From contig OX345651.1 in assembly GCA_947044365.1 (NCBI GenBank), forward strand, positions 3,665,926-3,729,925: a stretch of 64,000 bases of DNA, given 5' to 3'. The notes below the pieces were generated by a model. The model was not told the DNA's origin. It ran no database searches and saw nothing but the letters and a program-made list of their open reading frames with translations. This DNA is from Petrosia ficiformis. Taxonomy: Eukaryota > Porifera > Demospongiae > Haplosclerida > Petrosiidae. A program made the translations under genes and the position numbers. The first letter of the stretch is position 1. Each line of letters starts with the position of its first letter. Positions 1-18,400 of the stretch are shown here, piece by piece.

Positions 1-119
1 TGTAAAATCAACCTACATCGGCCTCTTGATGCCATCTTTACTAATGTCGTTACGAGACAGATGCGCTGACTCAAGCCCACACACAACAAAAGATTATTAT
101 AAATAATTATTAATTAAAA

Positions 120-3100
120 TTACTGTTCTTCTATTAAGGAAATGTCAAGTGGAGGTTTAACATCATATACTGAATTATCAATAGATGAAAAGTCAATTGT
201 AATGATCTTTCGAAGAGGAACATATTGCCTGGAAAAAAGAAATAATCATGTAACAAGGAAACAACAGACTATATTCATGATCTATATAATAATACCGTTG
301 TCTGTCGAATTCACACGTTGAAGACCCAGAAAATTAGACATTGACATGCTCGCGTTGACATGACATAATAAAAGGAGAGGCGTTAACAGTCTCATGTTGC
401 CAGACCAACACTAACAAGAACATTAACTAATATAAAGAGAGAAGCACAACTAACATCTGATAGAGATAGACATAGAATGAGACTGTAGAGTACTACACTT
501 AGAATGTACTATGCATGCCTAGCTTCAACTACTTAAGGCAAGTACAGAGAAGATCTAACAGAGTCGGAGAGACATAACATTTACATTTATTAAAAATACA
601 TTCGTTTGTAGTATGTAAATTTAATTATTGTTATGATTCTAGATAATAATTCCATACTACACTACTATGGTTAGAGCATACTATGCTTGCCTAGCTTAAA
701 CCGCCGAAGGCGGTATTAAGCTAGTGTATTAATAATCTATAAAGAAAACATGTTGTTTTTATAGCTCATAGGGCTATCCCTATGATTGCTTTCCCACAGG
801 TTCAAACTGTATATATATAATTCTTGTCTCACTTACATGAGTATGCATGGTATACGTAGTTAAGGAAGTTGTGTCATTCCGGGAGGCATGGCACGTGAAA
901 GAATGCCCGCTTGAACAACAGACCAGCAGAAAATTCAGGAAGAATGTAAAACTGCAACTTATTCTAATAACTGTTGTACTCAATATATCTTGTTCATATG
1001 AATATACAAGAGTATAACAAGACATGTGTTTCACATGTAGTAAACATTTCCTGAAAGGTCATCACATGTGAAGTGATTTAGATATTTTTCTTTCTTACCG
1101 ATATTTAACTCCAGCCATATCCAGTAGTTTTCTACTAGCAATCATTTCTTCATTATTATGATACTTGTCACTAACAAACAACACTTCTTTAATTCCAGAC
1201 TGTATTATCAATTTAGCACATTCATTACAAGGAAAGAGACCAACATATAATCTACATTGCTTAACATCAGCAGAATTCTTGTTCAAAATAGCATTCAGTT
1301 CAGCATGACACACTAATAGTAAGAAGAATAAACATGAATCTTCATGCAGGATTGAGCAATTACATGTGTATATTGGCATATCGCATATAATAATGATTAT
1401 TGCAATTATTGTATATGATTATGTATCATTAATGTGTATTCATAGTTTCTCCTCCTAACGACAGCCTTAATAGTGTTTATGAAAGCCTTAATAGTGTTTA
1501 TGAAAGATAATTATTGTAAATATTATATAACCATTAAGACAACAGCTTTACAAATCAATCAACAACAGATGTGATATTAAAAAAATGTATATATACATTG
1601 TATAATTTGTATTATTACAAGTCATTGAAGTGACTCATTAAAATAACATGTTCATGTACATATGTATAATGGACTGTTGATTTACTCTGTAAAGCAAACA
1701 ATGTACATGTACTATTGATTTAGTATACTCACAGTACAGTACATAACTATACATATACTGCAATGTAAATACAATCACAAGTACTGTTGATCAGGTGCTG
1801 TATTGTCATTACTATCAAAATATGAATCTACTACACTTATTCCCAGAGGAATATTTGAATTTTAAATATTAAGACACTCAATAAAAGAAGTGACTCATTA
1901 AAAATAACATGTACATGTACATATGTATTATGGACTATAGAAGAAGTAATACTGTTCATGTACATTACCATATACTCACAGTACATTACATAGCATATAC
2001 TGCAATGTAAATACAATCTCAAATACTGTTGATCAGGTGCTGTACTATCAATACATGACACTTATTTCTTTGAATTTCAAATATTAAGCCAGCCTCTATA
2101 TCACCAAGATGTGATATTCTCTTTTTTTCCTATCACAAATAAAATCTAGGATTCATGATTTATTATTATCTATTCTATCAGAGTATTTAACCCTTGCCCA
2201 TGTTGGCAGAGCAGAGGGTTACTGTAATCAGGTTTTATGTGAGTCTGTGTGTGTGTGTGTCTTTTACTAAACTTTCTGGACAAAATTGGGACTTCAATCA
2301 AGCTACCAACAGGTTTGAAATTATACAAGGATCAAAAGAGAAGACAGACTTTTCTAAAACCTTTCGGGTTAAAGTCATGACAATTTTTACAACTCACGAT
2401 TGCCGTTTCACCACTTTCAGAAGACTTCTGGTAGCAAAAGAATACATGAAAACACAACTCATCTTGTTTGAAGGCTATTGCTGTCGAATCACAGCTTGAC
2501 ATTGAAGTAGTGGCTACTATAACATCAGGCTGGTGCTTTCTGCCATTAAAGATCACTTCCTAGTACCACCTATTTCATTTCATGCACGTGATTGAAGCCA
2601 CAAAACTGTTTTCTACTCATTAATTTTGTGCTCTTGGTAGGACTAGAGTAACACGCACATATAATATTATCAATAAAATTATAATCTCAGTATAATAATT
2701 ATGATAATAATTATATTAATTTATTACATATTATTACAGTCAAGTATTGTCTGCAATTATTTACTCACTCATTCTTGTTTACAGATCACACTTGTGGCTA
2801 TGAGTGTATTCATTCATTCATTGATCTTTGGTAGGTATAATATTACAATATATGGTCATGTTTGTAACTAATTTAGTGGTCTCGTTCCCAGGAGATGCAG
2901 TAGACTAGGAATGAGACTACTAATTGAAAGTTTGCAGTTGGTATAATAGTAGATTATTCCCTTATCAGAACTTAGTGAGGGTGTGCAACTAATGAGACAG
3001 TGTACATAAGTAACCATAGATACAATGAGATCTTAAGATGCAAAAATGATAACTTTTTTTGTCATTTCATAGGATCCAGTAAGACTGATAACTGTGTATC

Positions 3101-5409
3101 AGGGACAGTGTCTTTCGCATTTAAATAATATTATAATCTTCAGACATTCTTTTATGTCCACAAACATATAATTAATTTATAGTCTGAAAGTACAACCAGG
3201 GTTCATAAAGAGGGGGATATCGTCCCCCTACATTTCAAACCAAATTCATTTAACAACATCTTAGCTACAAGCCTTCTGGGACTCCAGCAGCCACTAGAAG
3301 CAACCTCAGAGGGCCTAAATTAAAAACATTTCTTGGGTGGAGCCTACCTCTCCAGAAGCAGTGTGCTATGCATGATCAATTCTTTGCCTTCCATAACAAA
3401 AACTCCTCTATGAAACCCGATTACCATTTACACTAATAGGCATCGGTCATTAATCTCATTATCAGCTACTATTATTACTAAAACATTTCCCTCCAATACT
3501 AAAACATCTCTCTACTGGCCTTACTATAAATGAACATATTACTAAGGTCAATTACTATTACTATTACTATTCCTATCACTTGAGTGTCTTCTATTATTAC
3601 TAGAGCTGGGCGATAATTGTGATTGATTGATTATTGCGATACAAATTCACTATCGCGATAGCAATAGTCACTATCATCCAGTCACAATACCCATGTGGTA
3701 CTTATACACTTAAACGTTCACACATGCTCAACAACACAACACATGAAAATCATGGCGAATGGAGAAGGACCGTTTTCATCTTCTGGTGCTAGATTGGTAG
3801 AATTGTTGCCACTCGAAGGAGCTATTAGTAAAGTATGGTCTCACTTTGGATTCCCAGCAAGTAGTGCACTGTAAATATTAATGGTTGTTTTAACTCATGT
3901 TTGGTTACATGGGTTTCAATATTAATAATATGCTCCTCAGCCTACATATAATATCTATATTATTAGTATATAAAGCACATCAACAGATATTATTTGTTAT
4001 TATAAGTACAAATAACAAATAAATTTTTTTTAAACATTTGTGTATATAGATATATAATTTATATACATATATATATATATATAATATATATATATGTATA
4101 GGTTGTAACACCGTATGAGTGCTACATCAGATTTATAATCACCAAGCACGAGTGCCGTAGGCCCGAGGGCGAGGTGATTATAATTCTAATATAGCACGAG
4201 TAGGCATGTTATAATTAATATATTTCACGAAAGACTAAACCTTTCTTGATGTCTGATGCGTCTCCTACCTTTTGTCGGCACTTTGGAGAAGGTAAGCGTT
4301 GTATTCTTGTAGTCTGTTTTGACGGCAGGTTTTATATCTGACCACAGGGTGCTATATCTGATAAACCTGTGGTTTGCTTTGATGTTTCGCATCAGCAGTG
4401 TTGTTACATACCACTTGTATGGCTTCACTCCTGATGGAGAAATGTTTCCGATAACTTCCTAATAGTGTCCTGATGGCGTGGCTGCCTGGTGCGTGACTGA
4501 AGCATTTCAGTACCACTTGTGCAGTATATATAGAGGATTGTGAAGTGCTGTCAGTTTGTTATAGCTCAGTGATGAGAGCACTGGTAGCTGAAGTCAGTGA
4601 CCCTGTGTTTGATTCCCAGTGACTACCAGTATTTATTTACTTTCCACTTTTAGCCTTATTCATAGAATTTAGTGTTTATTTAAGAATAGAATGTCATATT
4701 GGCGCATATGTACAACATACATGTATCACTCTATGTACTCACTAACCATAAGGGTATTTAGTCTCAAGTCTGCTTTCTGCTTCTCGTGACCATGGCAACT
4801 CATCATCACTACATCCATTAGGCATTCCATTGTAACCAATACCAACTATTTTATGATCAGGACTAACGATACATGCTCCAACCTGAAACAAATCACATGA
4901 TTATCACATGACATAATTTTAATATATAACTATTAGTGGTGTGCAATAAAAGTAATTATCATTTCAATACAATACTGATTAGTTTGGGAATCAGTATTGA
5001 TGCCCCCCCATTTACTTCCTGGTGCCAGTCTTTTTAGGAGATCCCTTACATAAATGTTACGCAAATTGTTAAAATGTGAAAGCACTATGAAAATATTTCT
5101 ATAAAATGGGCAGTGTCTCACTATCAACACTTGGACATTACTCAATACCAGAAATTTCTGACGTGGTATCAAAGTATTGAAAACTTTGGTATAAAATCGC
5201 CCATCACTTAATATTGATAACACACAACATCAAACCTGTGATTTGGGATCTTTACTTCGTTGGGCTGAGAGGAAAGCTACCGCCATGAAATATTCGTCCC
5301 AATTTAAATAATCTGTTCTTTTCTTCATTAACTTGTATTCTATGTTTCCTTCGCGTCTTCTCTTCTCAGGTGGTTCTCTGACTCCTTCACTACGATCTCT
5401 TTTCTCCAT
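120..5409 (-). CDS. DCTD: Deoxycytidylate (dCMP) deaminase, 4 exons
   Basis: Zinc-dependent deamination of dCMP to dUMP, supplying dUMP to thymidylate synthase; normally cytosolic. Exons by GT-AG joining: 5409-5236, 4882-4747, 1312-1096, 228-120, giving 636 nt or 211 aa in one open frame (human protein about 178 aa; the surplus is an Arg/Glu/Lys-rich N-terminus). Exon 2 carries [20 protein letters not shown] and a Cys-Ser-Asp-Asp-Glu stretch. Exon 3 carries the catalytic CHAE box (zinc ligand His106, proton-shuttle Glu108) and the PCNEC box (Cys132, Cys135). Exon 4 ends the protein with a basic-hydrophobic tail like other family members. The start at 5409 (MEKRDRS) is preferred; an in-frame ATG at 5472 would add 21 residues. 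Family assignment is firm; the start is less certain. Confidence 0.93.
695..724. repeat. GC-rich hairpin inside DCTD intron 3
   Basis: TAGCTTAAACCGCC, a short GAA loop and GGCGGTATTAAGCTA form a near-perfect inverted repeat in otherwise AT-rich DNA. A similar CCGCCGAAGGCGG core occurs at the end of the MITE at 19013, so this may be a transposon end. Confidence 0.6.
745..1010 (+). mobile_element. Interspersed repeat, family A (related to 25640 and 39.1-40.6 kb)
   Basis: Shares the order 'ATCCCTATRATTGCTTTCCCAC', a GAGTATGC...TACG(T)AG(T/A)TAAGGAAGTTG block, 'GGGAGGC(A/T)TGG', and 'ATTCAGGAAGAATGTAAAAC' with 25640-25880 and, reversed, with three units at 39.1-40.4 kb. It sits in the last intron of the dCMP deaminase gene and has no coding capacity. 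Confidence 0.7.
1629..2086. repeat. Diverged direct duplication (units 1629-1874 and 1889-2086)
   Basis: Both units begin AGTGACTCATTAAAATAACATG and end with GATCAGGTGCTGTA...TTTGAATTT(T/C)AAATATTAAG. They lie in intron 2 of the deaminase gene. The rest of that intron between about 2090 and 3600 shows no gene, only short low-complexity runs. Confidence 0.7.
3601..3873 (+). mobile_element. hAT-like transposon fragment with a BED-finger-like start
   Basis: Begins TAGAGCTGGGCGATAA, a typical hAT-type terminus, followed by internal inverted TATCGCGATA motifs. From ATG 3752 a 40-residue frame reads [12 protein letters not shown]... and ends [16 protein letters not shown]; the SKVWSHFGF stretch resembles the start of BED zinc fingers (W...HF). 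A stop or possible donor follows at 3870-3873. No transposase body is present, so this is a remnant in intron 2 of the deaminase gene. Confidence 0.55.
4556..4630 (+). mobile_element. tRNA-derived SINE head or tRNA pseudogene
   Basis: TAGCTCAGTGATGAGAGCA matches a pol III A box and GTGTTTGATTCCC a B box, about 30 bp apart, in a 75 bp tRNA-sized segment. The 3' end is a T-rich sequence rather than CCA or a clean terminator, which favours a SINE head over a functional tRNA. Confidence 0.65.
4883..5235 (-). other. DCTD intron 1, nothing recognised
   Basis: 353 bp between joined GT-AG exons; no repeat or gene seen. Confidence 0.7.
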
Positions 5410-5556
5410 AATTTTACTCGTCCGGCCTTTCTTTGAAAGGGTGGAGATTCCCGCCAAACTGAGTAGCCACACCCTTCAATGGACGTAAAACATTAATTTG
5501 GCAGGATAAAGAGGTGTGTCTTTTCTATATCTTCACTGATTTACTCTCAATCAGCT
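5410..5556. promoter_or_regulatory. Presumed bidirectional promoter DCTD/ERLIN
   Basis: Only 147 bp lie between the divergent start codons of the deaminase (-) and erlin (+) genes, so both core promoters and 5' UTRs must lie here or overlap the first exons. No canonical TATA box is seen. Inference from gene arrangement. Confidence 0.6.
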
Positions 5557-11493
<5,937 letters not shown>

Positions 11494-11957
11494 AGGAATT
11501 AATCTTTTAATCCTAAACTTATAGGAATATTATTTTTGATTTAGTTTACACACACACAATGAACTTTATGTGTCTTTTAGTTTTATAATACTGATATCAA
11601 TTCATCGTTGACTGGATTTAAGAGTAGCATGGTGTTGTCTCCCCTTTTGCGAACAAGGTTGGGATGTTAACATAGGACCCAAAATTAAACATCAATATAA
11701 CCCTACATACAGTGTACGTACAACTCTGATCACTGGATAAGGTAGACTGAATCTGAAGACTGGAACCAGAGCACTGGATCAGGAAGAGTGATCAGGAAGA
11801 GTGGAACTGGAGCAGTGGATGGCAGTATATACTCATTGAATGTATTTCTTCTCACTCAAGCATGAAATTATTGTTCATTTGTTAGGGTAACAAATTAAAT
11901 CAGCTCATGGTTGATTTAAATCCTTCAGTAGACGTACAGTACCCAAGTTTAAATACT

Positions 11958-12990
11958 ATCACTGTACTTCTATTGACTAGCTAGAGTGGCCTTTGCGAGT
12001 GCACTCCAAACGTTCAACATGTACATGTGCATGAAACCTTAAACTTACTACTATGCTATCACAAAGTGACTTCACACATTACTATGATTACAGTACAAAG
12101 TAGTACTCTAGTACTACTTAGAAGTACAGTTGACTATCACCTTATTAAAGTATAGCTCCCATCATAGTATGTAAACTTAATAAAGTCAGGTACTATATAT
12201 AAATATATTTAATCTACTTTAGTATAGTATCTCATGGTAATTAAAGAAATTGAATGGTGATATATAATAATAATAATAAAGATAATATAATTAAAGTCAC
12301 ATTTCATAATGGAATATTCAATAAATACACATGTAATGATAGGGTAAATTTTGATTAAAAAGAAAACAATATTTCTAACACAGGTCCACATGTCTTTAAA
12401 ATGAGTCCGATAAAAATAAATTAAAATATTTCATTAACATAGAAATAACATTTTTTATGATTTTCATTTGTTATCGAGAGTAAAGAAAGAGAGATTTGGT
12501 GAATAAGTAAAATAAATTTGAAAAATATTATTCCTACACCATCCTTCCATTTCACTTCATTCTAAACACTTGAAGTTCTAAGAGGTATGCTTTCGGCTAT
12601 AGCAATGGAAAATGTATGTAATACTATGTATGTACATGTATGTGTTATAACAAATAAGTATATTACACATTATCACTGTACTTCCATTGACTACAGTATA
12701 ATACTTTGTGAGTGAAGTACACTGTACTTCAAATGTACTACACAGTATTACACCTTAGTACTATGCTATCACATACAAATATAAAGGGAATTCACACATT
12801 ACTATGATTACAGTACAAAGTAGTAATATAGTACTACTTAGAAGTACAGTTGACTATCACCTTAACAGGTGTATATAGTACAGGGTCACATCAGGACGTA
12901 TTTCTTCTCACTCAAGCATGAAATTATTGTTCATTTGTTAGGGTAACTCCCATCATAGTATGTAAACTTAATAAAGTCAGGTACTGTATA
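11958..12990. repeat. Direct duplication (units about 11958-12215 and 12672-12990)
   Basis: Both units share ATCACTGTACTTC.ATTGACTA, CACATTACTATGATTACAGTACAAAGTAGTA, TTAGAAGTACAGTTGACTATCACCTTA and TCCCATCATAGTATGTAAACTTAATAAAGTCAGGTACT. A TTTCTTCTCACTCAAGCATGAAATTATTG block lies before the first unit (11846) and inside the second (12901), so the order is rearranged. No gene is seen from 11494 to 14148. Confidence 0.75.
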
Positions 12991-13312
12991 TATATATATA
13001 TATATATATAATAATTACATGTACAGGTACAATGGAAAATTTGGTTCATAAATACTTGATTCCCCAAAACACTTAAAATAATTATGAGCTCACTACTACT
13101 AGATGTGTCTTGAGGTGAGATGGAGGTTTCTCTCAACTGAATCATACCTAGAGGTTGAACAACTGGAAGGAGAGAAAGAGAGGGAGAGAGATAGAGAGAG
13201 ATAGAGAGATGCACACAGTGTACATTTGCTTATATTTTCTTTGCTTAGATAGGAGTATGTAAAAAGTATATTATTAGTAAAATCATTTGTCAGTATCTAT
13301 ACTTGTACATGC

Positions 13313-13810
13313 ATTACACATGTACAATGTACACCATGTACATTGTACAATGTACACCATGTACATTGTACAATTACACCATGTACATTGTACAATTACA
13401 CCATGTACATTGTACAATTACACCATGTACATTGTACAATTACACCATGTACATTGTACAATTACACCATGTACATTGTACAATGTACACCATGTACATT
13501 GTACAATTACACCATGTACATTGTACAATTACACCATGTACATTGTACAATGTACACCATGTACATTGTACAATGTACACCATGTACATTGTACAATTAC
13601 ACCATGTACATTGTACAATGTACAATATACACCATGTACATTGTACAATGTACAATGTACAATGTACATAGTGTACATTGTACATTGTACAATGTACACC
13701 ATGTACATTGTACATTGTACAATGTATATGGTGTAATTGTACAATGTACATGGTGTACATTGTACAATGTACATGGTGTACATTGTACATTGTGCATTGT
13801 ACATACATAC
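13313..13810. repeat. Self-complementary minisatellite (ACCATGTACATTGTACAAT units), inverted at its right end
   Basis: About twenty 22-28 bp units combining CACCATGTACATTGTACAAT with either ACAATTACAC or GTACAC spacers. From about 13725 the units switch to the opposite orientation (GTACAATGTACATGGTGT). Open frames in five frames here are repeat artefacts. Confidence 0.9.
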
Positions 13811-14148
13811 ATGTACAATGCACATGTATATACATGTACATGTATGTATTATGTACTATCTGAAAATGAAGTAAGTACATGTACATTTACCTCAGTTTCA
13901 GATAGTACTGTCATAATATGGAAATTAGTCATGTCTTACATTGTACATGTATGACATGACACTTATGTTATGACATCAAATGATGTTTGTGAGCTACATG
14001 TACTATTATCATAGTTATAATAAACCTATAAAGTATAAACATCATCAGGTGGTACATGTATATCTGGCACAACCAAACTTGTTTATATAATATAAATACT
14101 ACGATTTAGCAATTGAATTTTTGATGAGGTATATTTTAGATAACCACA

Positions 14149-15432
14149 TCAAAATTTAATGGTTGCCATGGTAACATAAATTATTATGGTAACACTACAT
14201 TGTATTTTTATATTTAAAATGGCACCTTTTATTGGAGTATAAGGAGTGACTAACATACTCGTTATCTCACCACCATCACATTCTACACTAACGCGGCATT
14301 TTAGTGTTCTCTGTGGATTATGACACTCGACAAAGAATGCCTCTTTTGCTGGGTAAGTCTCATGATGACTCATTGTCTCTTGATATGATTCATGACTTAA
14401 AGCAACTTGATTATATCGAAACTGCGAAAAGATGAAATAAATTAATATCATGTATGGGAACCAGTGATATCGCTAGACTTCAGAAGACGGTCGAGTCTAG
14501 TGAATAGTCTTTTTCCTGTTATTAATTATTCATAAGGTGTGTGGTGTGGTCAGTCATTCTGTGGTTAATTTGAACTGAACTGAGCCACACACGTGTCAAA
14601 TGAGCCATGCCTGTTTTGCAAATGGTAGTCTTGATATAGTACATGTACATGTAGATTGAGTTGTTACTTGTTTACTCTTTAAAGCTACAAAATATTTCAC
14701 TTAAAGAGAACTGGTAAGATTTTGAAACTTATTTAAAATTTACTTTTTGACTTTAATAAAGATATTGTTATTAATTTCACCAATAATTTCAAGTTGGTAG
14801 GGCCCATGCCCAATCCTTTATTATGTCACTGCATACAGGTACATCTATCCTAGTGGAAACATGACCATACATGTTTAGAGTATTTGTTAATCACGTGACT
14901 ATATTGGTCACATGACTATGATCATGTGATAACTCACAAGTCCTGTTCCTCTTCTAGATATTTGCCAGTCATTAGGATTGTTCTCTAATACTCCAATAAC
15001 TCTTACTACTTGTCCAGATAATATGAACCTCTTCTCTTCCAAACTAAAACTATGAGGAATCACGTGTTTCTGCATTGCCTGAAATAAGAGTAGGATATGT
15101 ATAATTATACTGTAAATGTATGTATGTGTGTGTATATACATGTATATATATAAATATGTATGTTGTATGTATGTATGTATGTATGTATGTATGTATGTAT
15201 GTATGTATGTATGTATGTATGTATGTATGTATGTATGCATGTATATATGTATGCATGTATATAAATATGTATGTATGTATGTATGTTGTATGTACATGTA
15301 TGTATATATGTATGTATGTATGTGTGTATGTACATGTATGTATGTATGTATGTATGTATGTATGTTGTATGTAATGTACATGTATATATGTATGTATGTA
15401 TGTTTGTATGTATGTATGTATGTATGTACATG

Positions 15433-15466
<34 letters not shown>

Positions 15467-18400
15467 TGTATGTATTTATGGTGTATGTATGTATGTATGT
15501 ATGTATGTATGTATGTACATGTATGTACATGTATCTATGTATATATACATATGTATGTACAGTGTATGTAATACTATGTATGTATGTTGGTATGTATGTA
15601 TGTATGCATGTGTGTATGTATATGTGTGTGCGTGTATATGTGTGTGTGTGTGCATACTGTACATTATGATGTATATGAAACACACATGTATACTTTTCAT
15701 ACATGTATAACGTACCGTCTCAACAGTTTTCAGATTCATAGCTATATATATCCATATATCTGTATTGGTAAGATATTGGTCCAAATCTGTCGGGCAAGCA
15801 ACATACAAACAACAGCGTAGAGGAGCTAAGGGATACGAATATGGAGAAATCCCTCCCTTTTGAGTAAGAGGAGCAGTAGCAAAACCCACGGCAAAGAGAG
15901 AAGGGTACTTAAGAGTCGTGGTAAATGTAACATTATGATTATCAATATTGAGTTCTGATGTTGCCACTCTATGGAATTCTCTTAACGAGGGAGAGGAGAC
16001 TCCAGACCCTGACTCTAGATTTACTGTCACTGATGAGAAAATGGCTACTCGTCTGTGAGTGTAAGGAAGGTCAAATATTAATGGATTGTTGATAACATGT
16101 GTGACTGCATGTACAATATATGGCAATAGAAAGTCACCATACAGTAACAGTATTTCTATTGTCAGTATGGTCAGTATGGTACAGTAAGTACTGTGGTGTT
16201 CAATTGACAAGTATACAAATTACTGTCAAATCTATTATTGAACTACTGTAGTGTGAAATGAAACTACTGAGTAATTACTGTACTGTAATGGTGACCACCT
16301 TATTGATTTTTAAACGTGATCACAGATGAGTAAATAAAGTCCACAGAAAAACAGACAAGTACTATTTTTCCAGGAAACAGCATGACCATAGCTGAACTTG
16401 AACCACTAACCATTCGATCAGAGGCTCAAGCTCTAACCACTACACCACATTGCCTCCTTAAAAAAAAAGAGTGCTCATCAAACTGAAACTTTCAATGTTG
16501 TGCTGTTTCCTGGAAAAAAAGTGGACTTCATTCACTCACATAACACCTATCCTATATGATTGTTAATCCTAACCAACTTCTCTCTAATGTGATCACAGAC
16601 ATTACTAAACAAAACTGTACTGTAAATACATTGTATCATACGAGTATTTTAGTGTATGAGTTTCTTAAACTTACTTCAAGTTTTTTTCAGAAGGAGTTAC
16701 TAATGCATGTGGAATTGAGAAACGAACATCAAACGGTCTTTTAGCTTTACAACTGAAGAAACAGATTGGGCTAATAAAGATATGACCAGGGGGGTAGCTA
16801 TGATTCCAATGAAGGCTTGCAGCCAAAGAACACTGAAGTATTTCACTAGGATCACGTAACCAATATTTTTCAAAGATTCTTAATCTAATATCATGATCTT
16901 TCGAGTGGTATTTTGGATTTTCCGAACTGATATTGAATTTCTCTGTCGGAGGTATGAAGAACATATCGATGGGCGGTTCATAGGCAGCTAAAGTGGAAAA
17001 AATGAAGTCATAAGTTAAGAGAAAATGTCATACAGTATGTTAAATCAGTGCTCGAAATAGATTTTAAAAGTTTCCAGCAGAAACATCTGGACAAAATAAT
17101 ATTTGACCAGCAAATCGCGAATTTTGTCTCGACAAAACAACTAAGTCTCACAAACCCACATTGTACCCATCTATGGCTTATGAGATACAAGCCATTGTGG
17201 CTGCTTATTTCTAAGCCATTTGGCTGCTTATTTCTAAGCCATTGTGGCTGCTTATTTTCTAAGCCATGGTGGCTGATTATTATTGTTATTTTTCTAAGCC
17301 AGAGCGGTGCTTTAATATTTTCTAAGCCCTTTGTGGCTGTGCTTTATGAATTTTCTAAGCCATTGTGGCTGCTTGTTCGTTTGTTAATCGTTTCTACACC
17401 TATTGTTAGCATGCTAGACACATGAATATTCATGTACATTCATGTACATTGTACAACTACAGTACAGTTAGAGTCTCTCCACAGTCTTTAAAAAGATATC
17501 AGAAAAGTCAACAGATGTGGAGTGAATATCATAAACGTTACTTGTATCACTAATGGTACTCATACAGTAACAGTAATTAATCACATGATATCATTTTTAA
17601 CCCCATTGTGACCTCATTATCCCCGATTCTCATAATAACCTATTCTGCTTGAGGAGTAAAATGTGTGTACGTGTCCCTACACCCTAGAATTGAGATAATT
17701 ACTGTTACTGTATGAGTGAATTTAAAAATACATTTAGATTGCGTTGATTCACTTTGGTCCAGGACAATTTTTTGTACATCATCAATTGATCGATTTTGAC
17801 CAAGAGCTTGTGACAGCCTCACGGCTTGTTCTTTATCTTTGAGATATATTTCTGAACTATGTTTTCCGGATGAGTCATCACAAGATGTCTTTGAGAGAGA
17901 GAGAGAGAGAGGGAGAGAGAAAGGTATAAAGAGAGAGAGTTAGAGACAGAGACAGACAGACAGAGACAGACAGACAGACAGACAGACAAGGAGATGGAGA
18001 CAGATAGAGACGGAAGGGAGGAGGGGAGAGGGGAGAGAGAGAGAGAGGAACAGAGACAGACAGACAGACAGAGAAGAGAGTAAGAATTATTACAGCAGCA
18101 GTCTATTGATTATGTAAGGTTTTCAAAGTGTATATCTGTTAGTCAGTCCGTTCATCTGTAGATGGATACCTGTCTGGTGTACCCCGAAGAAATAGTTAGG
18201 TTAACAGGTCTCTTGGCTTGTGTCGCTGACGGTCTCTTCCTTTGTATTCCATTAGATACAGGAAGACTAACTGTAGAACCGTCCATTGAATATACTGATG
18301 TTCGATATGGAGCAGAAAAACTCAAAGATCTTACATGCTCTGTGCTTGACAGAGAGGGTAGATATTTTGAAGAATGTTCTGGAACAATTGATTGCCTCCT

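Noticed and set aside
2194..2556. Overlapping open frames on both strands
   Set aside because: Short, no homology I recognise, inside an intron of the deaminase gene.
4556..4630. Functional tRNA gene
   Set aside because: No credible acceptor stem or anticodon loop; better explained as a SINE head.
13287..13954. Overlapping long open frames on both strands with Cys/Tyr/Met/His repeats
   Set aside because: All arise from the CACCATGTACATTGTACAAT satellite; there is no domain, splice signal or conserved codon structure.
14908..15710. Open frames rich in YVCM or YIHT
   Set aside because: Translation of (GTAT)n; only the terminal part at 14938-15078 is a real exon.
17048..17425. 125-residue frame with KPLWLL repeats
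   Set aside because: Translation of the TAAGCCATTGTGGCTGC tandem repeat.
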